Assembly (NCBI GenBank): GCA_003645845.1
Contig: QNCV01000041.1
Location: 1 to 13,261, forward strand
DNA length: 13,261 nt
Direction of reading: 5' to 3'
From: Fidelibacterota bacterium
GTDB taxonomy: Bacteria > Fidelibacterota > UBA2242
Shown: positions 1-6,707 of the stretch, one piece after another
Layout of the letters: every line of letters starts with the position of its first letter
How positions within the stretch are numbered: position 1 is the first letter of the stretch
Position numbers and translations under genes: made by a program
The notes under the pieces: model-generated
Database searches by the model: none
The model's input: the letters and a program-made list of their open reading frames with translations, nothing else
Told to the model about the DNA's origin: nothing

Positions 1-67
1 ACAATTTGTTAGATAAATTAATGGTATAAGGATAAAAAGACAATACTCCAATATCCTTCCGACCGGC

Positions 68-96
68 TTGACATTACTCGATAATGCTGCTAAATT
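68..96 (+). promoter_or_regulatory. Sigma70-type promoter of the complex-I-like operon
   Basis: A perfect -35 hexamer TTGACA (68-73) is followed after exactly 17 nt by TAAATT (91-96), which matches the -10 consensus at four of six positions. Transcription would start near 103, just before the first gene of the operon. This suggests the operon begins here and is not the tail of a longer nuo operon. A 7-bp inverted repeat (AAGGATA at 28-34, TATCCTT at 52-58) lies just upstream and could be an operator or chance. This is a sequence-pattern call only. Confidence 0.6.
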
Positions 97-137
97 TTTT
101 CCGATAAATTTTGAAGGGTAATGCTAACATACATCGG

Positions 138-416
138 ATGATGAAAAAAGAAATAAATACCCGAACATCGGCTAAAAGAGTTACGGAGCGCTATCTGTTG
201 TTCTGGATAATGTTCCAATTGTTTTGCCTGTTTTTTATTGTTTATCTGTTGATTGCCGGCCATCTCCTTTTTGGAAAACAACACTGCTTAGCCGTTCCTG
301 CAGGCATCGGTTTTTTTCTTAACTCATTTATTTATATCAAATTATATTATCGCAACAGAGAGCTCCGGAACCAGTTGTCCAAAGGGACAGAACTAAATCA
401 AAGGGACATCCTTTGA
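138..416 (+). CDS. Small two-helix membrane protein, first gene of complex-I-like operon
   Basis: I do not recognise a family for this roughly 92-residue protein. It has a basic N-terminus (KK, R, KR), two hydrophobic segments at about residues 18-39 and 47-62, and a charged C-terminal tail (YYRNRELRNQ), so it is probably an inner-membrane protein with cytoplasmic ends. It stands where nuoA-nuoB-nuoC would be in a canonical nuo operon, but it shows neither the ECG motif of NuoA nor the cysteines of NuoB. Start choice is uncertain: ATG codons at 138 and 141 and an in-frame TTG at 111 all lack a well-placed Shine-Dalgarno. A GAAGGG at 113-118 instead serves a six-codon ORF (121-141) whose stop overlaps the ATG at 138, so translation may be coupled. 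The stop codon overlaps the TTG start of the next gene. Confidence 0.6.
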   Translation: MMKKEINTRTSAKRVTERYLLFWIMFQLFCLFFIVYLLIAGHLLFGKQHCLAVPAGIGFFLNSFIYIKLYYRNRELRNQLSKGTELNQRDIL

Positions 417-1525
417 ACAATTATTATACCGACACTTTAACGCTTCTTCTTTCAGATCAAAAAACTGAACTGCCGTTTATTCTGGAGTCTAAGGGGAACC
501 GTATTCATACCGCTCAACATACACTGACAGAGCAGCTTATCGAGATTCAAATCATAACCGACTGTGATCCCGAACAACCGCTCATTCCCTACCCGGAAAA
601 CTATTATTCTCCTGATATTTTGGATCTGGTGCTGGCTCAGATTATATCAATCGAAAAATATTACCACTGTGTTATCCCTGTTTATGCGACCCTGATCAGA
701 GTTCTGCTCTTTGAATTACATCGCCTTTTAAATCATTTTAACTATTTTGTCACGCTATTTCAGTCCATCCGGTTTCTGAAGCCCTTAGAATTATCATCTG
801 TAAATTCCGCCCTGATTAATTCTCTGTTTAAAGAAATCCGGCAACATAAATCTCTCGATAAATTCATAGTTATCGGCGGAATTTCAACGGATATTCCCGA
901 TGGTTTCATTGAAAATCTCGTGCGGACATTAGATACAATTAAGAATAATTTAAAACATATCGAACGACAATTTACACGTCAAACCCTGTTTTCTGACCTC
1001 TTAACCGATATCGGAATTATCAGTTCTGCAAAAGCGGCAAATTTGTCATTAAGCGGTCCAAACAGAATCGCTTCACTGGAAATTTCCGAATATATTCCGG
1101 AAACCATGGTTACGCTTCCCGATTTTATCGAATCCCAACCGATTCAAATCGATTTTTCCAAAGGAAGCATCGGCGATTCATGGCACCGCGCCTGGCTTCG
1201 CTTCCTGGAAATAATGTTTTCCACCAGGCGGTTATCAAAATTATCGGATACCATTTTAAAAACAGACGTTATCCTTATGAACCAACCTTCCATTGTGGAA
1301 CGATCAACCAATTTTCATACCGTCATAACCGGTAGTGAAGGCCAAATCAAATCAACAATCAGCCGTAAAAGCCACCACTTTTATTTTACCGGTAAGCATC
1401 ACTATCCCGTATGGAAAATCACCAAAAATTTAAATCCTTTCTTAAAAAATGAAAGGTTATCATCTGCAAAGGTAATCTTAGCGAGCTTAAATTTAAATCC
1501 CATCAGATATCACTTGAAACGATGA
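413..1525 (+). CDS. Divergent NuoD-like (complex I 49 kDa subunit) protein
   Basis: This is a 370-residue homologue of NuoD, the quinone-module scaffold subunit related to the [NiFe]-hydrogenase large subunit. Recognisable blocks in order are IRVLLFELHRLLNHF (95-109, NuoD IRVIxAELNRIxSHL), IGGISTDIPDGF (154-165, VGGxxxDLPxGF), GIISSAKAANLSLSGP (201-216, GVIsxexAlxxGxxGP) and IGDSWHRAWLRFLEI (253-267, GDxyDRYxvRxeEM). It is shorter than usual (about 400). The N-terminal HPSTHG loop carrying the quinone-site histidine is absent; YYSPD at 64-68 may correspond to the DYVSP tyrosine. There are no hydrogenase CxxC motifs. Translation starts at a TTG at 413 with an upstream AAGGGA at a suitable distance, overlapping the previous stop; its own stop overlaps the next ATG. 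Without NuoB or NuoC in the operon, a normal quinone reductase role is doubtful. Confidence 0.75.
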   Translation: MNNYYTDTLTLLLSDQKTELPFILESKGNRIHTAQHTLTEQLIEIQIITDCDPEQPLIPYPENYYSPDILDLVLAQIISIEKYYHCVIPVYATLIRVLLFELHRLLNHFNYFVTLFQSIRFLKPLELSSVNSALINSLFKEIRQHKSLDKFIVIGGISTDIPDGFIENLVRTLDTIKNNLKHIERQFTRQTLFSDLLTDIGIISSAKAANLSLSGPNRIASLEISEYIPETMVTLPDFIESQPIQIDFSKGSIGDSWHRAWLRFLEIMFSTRRLSKLSDTILKTDVILMNQPSIVERSTNFHTVITGSEGQIKSTISRKSHHFYFTGKHHYPVWKITKNLNPFLKNERLSSAKVILASLNLNPIRYHLKR

Positions 1526-2535
1526 CACACTTACTATACTGTTTAATGAGTCCTTTACCCAACGGGATACCGCTGGCAATAAATTTCTCATATATTTTCA
1601 ACCATTTACTATTAATGACTGGTTTTGTAATCCTCATCTCCCTGGTTTTAGCCGGGTTTACCCACGTAAATCCTGATTATCGACATCTCAAATCCAAAAA
1701 AACATCCGGGGCGGGATTTCTGTCATCAGACCTTCGAAAACATTATCAAAAAATATTTCTCCCCGTAAGTAAATCAATACGTCGACCCACTTCACCTGTC
1801 ATTCAAATCGTTCTGATCATATTTATCGTGATTAATATCGGCTTAATGGGTCTATTCCCCATTAGTCGACAGATCCGGGAAATACCCTCAAACACCGGAC
1901 TTCTGATTCTTCTTCTATTGATACTTCTGAATATGCTGCCATTTTCATTGATTCAGCTATCAACCTCAACCATCGATATTTCCTATTTCCGGAACAACCG
2001 TAAGTTTTTTATCTATCTCCTGGTTATTGCCACTGCCACAGTTCCTATCAGTATCATTCTCCATACGTTTAATATCCACAAAATTCTAATCTCACAACAG
2101 CAATTGGTTTTTCATCTTTTCCCAGCCTGGAATTCTATCCGTTCATTAATAATTTCCGGGAATTCTTTGATTTACTTTTTTTACGTCTTCCTGTTATTCC
2201 AGTTTCTTACGACACATGAGCGCCCGGATCAGTCAGATTTTTCATTGTTGAACTGGTGGAAATACAGCCTGATGGTTTTGCTACTGTTATCATACACTGT
2301 TTTATTCTGGGGCGGGTACATTCCGGTTTCAACATCCGGTATTGAATTCCAAAGCAATTTCAAAGCAATCACATGGTTAACGGGTAAATTGATTGTTATC
2401 TTGATTTTCATGCGAATTTTATACCGGAGTTTACCCCTCTTTAATGAGGAACAACTTATTCGTTTGACATTCACATACATATTCCCTTTTCAACTGACAA
2501 CCGTTTTTTTAACAATTCTAATCCATCTAAATTAA
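1522..2535 (+). CDS. Divergent NuoH-like membrane subunit
   Basis: This 337-residue, eight-helix protein follows the NuoH pattern: a first helix (about 28-47), a basic loop (50-90), helices at about 92-115, 125-145, 162-182, 213-230, 246-265, 283-301 and 315-334. The clearest match is the C-terminal block MRILYRSLPLFNEEQLIRL (297-315), corresponding to NuoH RAxLPRxRxDQLMxL. NuoH normally connects the membrane arm to the quinone cavity. Here the large cytoplasmic loop between helices 5 and 6 is cut to HERPDQSDF (232-240). The canonical NRAPFDLPEAE...GFHTEYSG segment with its conserved glutamates is lost, as is the SYE element of the preceding loop. The start ATG overlaps the NuoD-like stop (ATGA), so translation is probably coupled. 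Homology comes from order, topology and the C-terminal block; function is unknown. Confidence 0.72.
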   Translation: MTHLLYCLMSPLPNGIPLAINFSYIFNHLLLMTGFVILISLVLAGFTHVNPDYRHLKSKKTSGAGFLSSDLRKHYQKIFLPVSKSIRRPTSPVIQIVLIIFIVINIGLMGLFPISRQIREIPSNTGLLILLLLILLNMLPFSLIQLSTSTIDISYFRNNRKFFIYLLVIATATVPISIILHTFNIHKILISQQQLVFHLFPAWNSIRSLIISGNSLIYFFYVFLLFQFLTTHERPDQSDFSLLNWWKYSLMVLLLLSYTVLFWGGYIPVSTSGIEFQSNFKAITWLTGKLIVILIFMRILYRSLPLFNEEQLIRLTFTYIFPFQLTTVFLTILIHLN

Positions 2536-2538
2536 CAA

Positions 2539-3012
2539 ATGATAATATCTGTTTTTCATATCATACTGGCGCTATCCATTCTCTCCACGGCAATCTTCTG
2601 GCTTGTCTCCGATTCCCGAGTTTTCCGACAATTGTGTCTGACAATCAATCAGATTTTATTTTTCATTTATCTCTGCCAAAATACGAATCAGATAGTTGCA
2701 GCCCTGTTTCTGTTTATCGGTATCCTCATTATACTGTTACCACTTTGGTTGTTTCCCCAAAAAAGAATACAAAAACCGGAGCACAGTCAAAAATTAACTA
2801 TCATCTTAAAAATAATGGCCGTAGCGGTATTCCTGATATTATCACTGATTGCACTGATATTCCCGGCCCGATTGAATCATTCCACAGAGTCCACTCTCCC
2901 GTTACGGCATGTTTATCCAATTGAAATTCTGTGGATAATTTTTATAATGATTGCTCTGTTTTTTATTCAATTATATCAAATGGTCAAAGACATTTTAGAC
3001 ACAAATGACTGA
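2539..3012 (+). CDS. NuoJ-like membrane subunit
   Basis: This 157-residue protein has about five hydrophobic segments (roughly 2-23, 32-47, 51-71, 87-109, 126-147), as NuoJ does. The N-terminal stretch ending in SDSRVFRQL resembles the NuoJ pattern VxSRNPVHSAL, and residues 53-72 sit where the NuoJ third helix with its VYAGAIxVLF pi-bulge motif would be. That motif itself is not preserved (FLFIGILIILL). The call leans on position between NuoH-like and NuoK-like genes, length and topology more than on residues. It begins 3 nt after the NuoH-like stop and overlaps the NuoK-like gene by 8 nt. No nuoI ferredoxin gene lies before it, although that is its usual place. In complex I, NuoJ lies in the E-channel/hinge region. 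Confidence 0.6.
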   Translation: MIISVFHIILALSILSTAIFWLVSDSRVFRQLCLTINQILFFIYLCQNTNQIVAALFLFIGILIILLPLWLFPQKRIQKPEHSQKLTIILKIMAVAVFLILSLIALIFPARLNHSTESTLPLRHVYPIEILWIIFIMIALFFIQLYQMVKDILDTND

Positions 3013-3298
3013 TACTTTCTTAACAATCATTCTTTCATTCGGATTATTTTCCATCGGTTTGATCGGGGTACTGTTTAATCGAGATTTAATCAGACGCCTT
3101 CAGTCGCTACTATTTACTGTTATGGGAATCTGTCTGGCAGCCCTTCGATTTGGAGAATTATATCGTCAAAAAGAATCAATCGTTATTTTTTTCATTACCC
3201 TTTTATTTATTTTTATTTTCCTCTTTATCGGCTCTTTACTGGTAATAAAGAAGAGCGAGATCGCTGATGTAAAAAATACTCCGACGGAGAAATTATGA
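3005..3298 (+). CDS. NuoK-like subunit lacking both channel glutamates
   Basis: This 97-residue, three-helix protein aligns essentially without gaps to NuoK (100 residues in E. coli): G18, G21, R26, L28, I75 and G76 fall at the same positions. The IGLxGVLxNRDLIRxLQS block matches NuoK IGLxGVLxRRNLIRxLMS. NuoK normally carries two essential membrane glutamates, Glu36 and Glu72 in E. coli, in the E-channel. Here these positions are Leu36 and Phe72, so no acidic residue remains in helix 2 or helix 3. The only acidic residues left (D3, D27, E51, E57, E85, D88, E95) are in loops or termini. The gene overlaps the NuoJ-like gene by 8 nt, and its stop overlaps the start of the NuoL-like gene (ATGA). 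A proton-conducting role seems unlikely. Confidence 0.8.
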   Translation: MTDTFLTIILSFGLFSIGLIGVLFNRDLIRRLQSLLFTVMGICLAALRFGELYRQKESIVIFFITLLFIFIFLFIGSLLVIKKSEIADVKNTPTEKL

Positions 3299-5187
3299 TA
3301 CTCTTTGTTTTATTTTTATTATTGCTTCTATTATCGACCCTACTGATGAATAATCTGCTTCCCTCCTTAAGTCTGAAACACTGCCGTTATCATATCGTAC
3401 CAATTATGATTATACTCAGTTCTCTGCTCGGAATCTTTGTTTCAAAATTACTCATTGCCGATCCCGATGCCGTCGCCTCCGCCACTTTTTACTGGTTGCA
3501 AGCGAAAAACACCTTTTTCAGTGTCAAGTTTACACTCAATAATCTTTCACTTTTCTCCGGTGTTTTCATGGCATTACTGTTTTTATTTCAGATCATTATA
3601 CTGCTATTATCACCAAATCAAAAACATCAGTCTCCAATGGAAATTATTCATCAATTGAATATCATTTACATTCTGATGCTCATTTCTTTTATCATACTAT
3701 TTTCCGATAATTATCTGATCTGTTTCATAGGGATGATATTTCTATCCGGGGCTGGAATTTATCAGAGCCTGTTTATCGGTAAAAGCCCAGCGACAAAGCA
3801 TCTTACTTCTTTCTTTCTGGCTGATTTTATTTTTATCGTCACCATCTTTATCGTTTATCAAAACAGTCTCACCTTTACCATATCGGGGACTGAATCCGCA
3901 ATAATGCTCAACGTGGGCAAATGGATCGCTCTGCTTCAGATTTCTGCAATAATCATTAAGATAATGGCTTTTCATAACCTGCTGAATCATTCGGATTCCG
4001 GTACCTTTTATAACGATTTGTTATTTTTGGAAATACTGACAATTTTCATGTTTTTGCTCGTCCGACTCTATAGTACTTTAAGCGATTTCACCGTTCATGT
4101 TATAATGATCGCCGGACTTTTGATGATGATGATACCCGCAATTCTGTCACTGTTCAAAAGTGGTGATCGAGCCATATTCAGACATCTTCTACTCTCTCAA
4201 TTCGGATTGTTCATTGTGATATTAAGTCATTGTCAATTGTTCATTATCACGCTTTACATCTTTAGTTTTTTATTTTCAAACCTACTCTTGTTCTTTGTGC
4301 ACATTAATTTCCCAGGCCCGAATAAATTCGACAACAGGGGATTTTCCATTTTTAAGTCCGGATATTTCTGGTTACTCCTGCTGGCAGTGTTTTATATTGC
4401 CGGTTTGCTGCCCGGTTCCGGATTTATTCCCAAAATTAATCTGATCTCTCACTTATTTACCTCATCGGTGAGTACTTCGGCAGTCTGGATCCAGCTCGTT
4501 TTTATCGGTTTAGGGCTGCTTTTACTCTCAATAGCGGTCTTCAGATATTTTTTCCTGATTCTTCAAAGGAGGAAAGAGCCCCAACCGACAATCACTGTTC
4601 CGAATCTGATAATTGGATTCACGGTATTTCTGAATCTATACCTGTTTTTCACTCTGCCCAATTTTGACCCTTTTGCACAAACCGGCTGGTTTTACCGAAT
4701 AATCCCGTCCACATATTTATCCCCGGTATATGATAATTTCAATATTGCCAATGCACTCGGAATAATCCTAAGCCCGGCGATTTTGGGATTCCTCGTCGCC
4801 CTCCTAACCTATCAATTCAATGTCTTTCCTTCTACCATCCTGAATAAACTTTTCCGACCTGTTAATACCATTGCCAAAACAATTATTCAGTCGGTTTCAA
4901 CCTCCTATGAATGGATTAATGAAAATATTTCTACCATGGGAAATTTCATCAGAAAAATTGAAGCATCAACAATTCGGCAGTCTCAGATGTATTTTAAGAA
5001 TATACTGAAATGGTTATCAGCAATGATCGTTACTACGGATCGGCGACTGACACACCCAAAAATGCCGGCAAAATTTATAAAACGCTTAGAAATGATTATT
5101 CATCAACCGTGCGAAAAGTACGAAATGCTTATTCCGGGAATATTAATTATTACATTAATCATAATTATATTTTCCAGCATCATCTGA
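3295..5187 (+). CDS. Divergent NuoL-like antiporter-family subunit
   Basis: This 630-residue polytopic protein is close to the usual NuoL length. Landmarks: LFSDNYLICFIG (135-146, NuoL LxADNLLLLFxGWEG), the TM7 lysine in AIIIKIMAFHNLL (K222), the TM8 region ending in LLVRLYS (254-260), DRAIFRHLLLSQFGL (291-305, NuoL IKRxLAYSTxSQLGY) and GLLPGSGFIPKINLI (370-384, NuoL GxPPxxGFxSKDxIL) with the TM12 lysine K380. The TM5 glutamate is replaced (about S151), the TM8 histidine region is apolar, and the HxxxHxxxK cluster of TM10-11 reads Y321, F325, N329. After a helix at 488-508 come a long amphipathic stretch (about 510-600, with an IRKIEASTIRQSQ part) and a last helix (611-630), consistent with a lateral helix and anchor. 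The start overlaps the NuoK-like stop. It probably forms the distal end of a membrane arm. Confidence 0.82.
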   Translation: MILFVLFLLLLLLSTLLMNNLLPSLSLKHCRYHIVPIMIILSSLLGIFVSKLLIADPDAVASATFYWLQAKNTFFSVKFTLNNLSLFSGVFMALLFLFQIIILLLSPNQKHQSPMEIIHQLNIIYILMLISFIILFSDNYLICFIGMIFLSGAGIYQSLFIGKSPATKHLTSFFLADFIFIVTIFIVYQNSLTFTISGTESAIMLNVGKWIALLQISAIIIKIMAFHNLLNHSDSGTFYNDLLFLEILTIFMFLLVRLYSTLSDFTVHVIMIAGLLMMMIPAILSLFKSGDRAIFRHLLLSQFGLFIVILSHCQLFIITLYIFSFLFSNLLLFFVHINFPGPNKFDNRGFSIFKSGYFWLLLLAVFYIAGLLPGSGFIPKINLISHLFTSSVSTSAVWIQLVFIGLGLLLLSIAVFRYFFLILQRRKEPQPTITVPNLIIGFTVFLNLYLFFTLPNFDPFAQTGWFYRIIPSTYLSPVYDNFNIANALGIILSPAILGFLVALLTYQFNVFPSTILNKLFRPVNTIAKTIIQSVSTSYEWINENISTMGNFIRKIEASTIRQSQMYFKNILKWLSAMIVTTDRRLTHPKMPAKFIKRLEMIIHQPCEKYEMLIPGILIITLIIIIFSSII

Positions 5188-5209
5188 AAATGATAGAAAG
5201 GCCAACAAT

Positions 5210-6700
5210 ATGATTAACCATCTGCTTTTATACCTGTTTCTTTTTCCACTTTTAGGAACGGTTATCCTGATATTTGTCAATGAAAACAAACTGAACACTT
5301 TGAAAACAATCGCAGCGATTACCACGGGTATTCAAATGTGGATTATCGTCCAGTTGATTTTCAATTTTGACACAAATATCGGTTATCTTCAGTATGTGGA
5401 ACAGATCAGTTGGATTAACCTTCTGAATATTGATTTTATCATCGGTTTAAACGGAGTAAACCTCGTCTTTCTGACACTATCTACAATCCTTTTTTTCACG
5501 GCAATATTCATAAACTGGAAAGAGAGATATCATCAAAAATCATTTTATGTCTTAATAATGCTCCTGAATACCGCTGTAACTGGTTTATTCATGTCCTACG
5601 ATCTGTTTCTATTTACAGTCTTTTACGGAATCGCTCTATTTTCAACATTTTTGCTTATTACTCTGTTTACCGAAAAATCAAACGGCTATACTGCCGGTTT
5701 TTTCACATTCTGTGCTTTGACTTCATTTTGTCTGATTATCATCGGTGTACTGCTTATCAATAACCAGGCTGTTTCATACAGTTTTAATCTGTACGCCCTT
5801 GCTCAGAATCCGTCAATTTTATCAAATATTCAGACATCCGGTTTCTATATCTTTCTGATCGGTTTTATTATAATTACACCAATAGTTCCGTTTCAGTCCT
5901 GGTATCTGGGAGCAATCGAAACAGCCCCAACATCACTGGCCGTTATTCTGCTGGCTTTAATCCCAAAAATCGGTATCTTTGGAATTCTGAATATTCTATT
6001 ACCACTCTTTCCCCAAAGCACCTTCCGATTTGCTGTACTTTTCGGAATTATTGGCAGTTTAAATATTTTGTATTTTGCTTTTACTGTCTTCAGTCATACC
6101 GATTATCGAAAAATCATCGGACATTTTACCGGGTTTTCAACAGCGCTGATTTTCATTGGATTATCCTCAATCATTTCCGGCAGGCTACAACAAAGCGCCG
6201 CCACAATTTCCGGCCTGAACGGCGTTGTCATTTATTCCTTTAGTTCCGCCCTAATTATCATTGGTTTACTGTTAATTCCAAAAGTTCGGGATCATATCAC
6301 CAATCTCGCCGCTGAACCACCATCAAATCGATGGGTTGCAGTTTTCATGTTATTAATGGTATTAGCCAGTGCAATTGGTTTGCCTGGATTCCTAAATTTC
6401 ATCGGTCAATTTCTCTGTCTGATCAGTGCATTTCATCACTGGTCTACCGCAGTTATGTCTCTTTTAGCGATGATCGGGCTTGTATTGGTTGGCATTAAGT
6501 TTTTCAGGATTATTAGCGATACAATTCATCAAAATAATCAAATACAATTTTCAATCAAAGAAAATGAGATCAGTTTTGAATTCATTGTCCTGCCGATCAT
6601 TCTGATATTTCTTTTCTTTCTTGGCATCTTTCCCGGCGCAATTCTGCAATTCATTAACCATAGTCTCCGGGATATTGCGACATCATTAACAACACTGTAA
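5210..6700 (+). CDS. Divergent NuoM-like antiporter-family subunit
   Basis: This 496-residue protein is the best-conserved of the three antiporter-like subunits and close to normal NuoM length. Matches are GLNGVNLVFLTLS (79-91, NuoM GvDGIsLxxxxLt), YDLFLFTVFYGIAL (130-143, xDLxLFYvFwExmL), PIVPFQSWYLGAIETAPTS (224-242, PxxPxHxWLPDAHxxAPTAGS), PKIGIFGIL (252-260), TDYRKIIGHFTGFS (297-310, TDxKRLIAYSSVSH) and GLPGFLNFIGQFLCL (390-404, GLPGxxxFxGEFxxL). Key residues change in place: the TM5 Glu is G140, the TM7 Lys is I222, the following His is Q229, the TM10-11 His is Y342, and the TM12 Glu is Q400. Only the TM8 lysine (K253) remains. An AGAAAGG ribosome binding site (5195-5201) precedes the ATG, and there are 22 nt between this gene and the previous one. 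Confidence 0.86.
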   Translation: MINHLLLYLFLFPLLGTVILIFVNENKLNTLKTIAAITTGIQMWIIVQLIFNFDTNIGYLQYVEQISWINLLNIDFIIGLNGVNLVFLTLSTILFFTAIFINWKERYHQKSFYVLIMLLNTAVTGLFMSYDLFLFTVFYGIALFSTFLLITLFTEKSNGYTAGFFTFCALTSFCLIIIGVLLINNQAVSYSFNLYALAQNPSILSNIQTSGFYIFLIGFIIITPIVPFQSWYLGAIETAPTSLAVILLALIPKIGIFGILNILLPLFPQSTFRFAVLFGIIGSLNILYFAFTVFSHTDYRKIIGHFTGFSTALIFIGLSSIISGRLQQSAATISGLNGVVIYSFSSALIIIGLLLIPKVRDHITNLAAEPPSNRWVAVFMLLMVLASAIGLPGFLNFIGQFLCLISAFHHWSTAVMSLLAMIGLVLVGIKFFRIISDTIHQNNQIQFSIKENEISFEFIVLPIILIFLFFLGIFPGAILQFINHSLRDIATSLTTL

Positions 6701-6707
6701 AAAGTCC

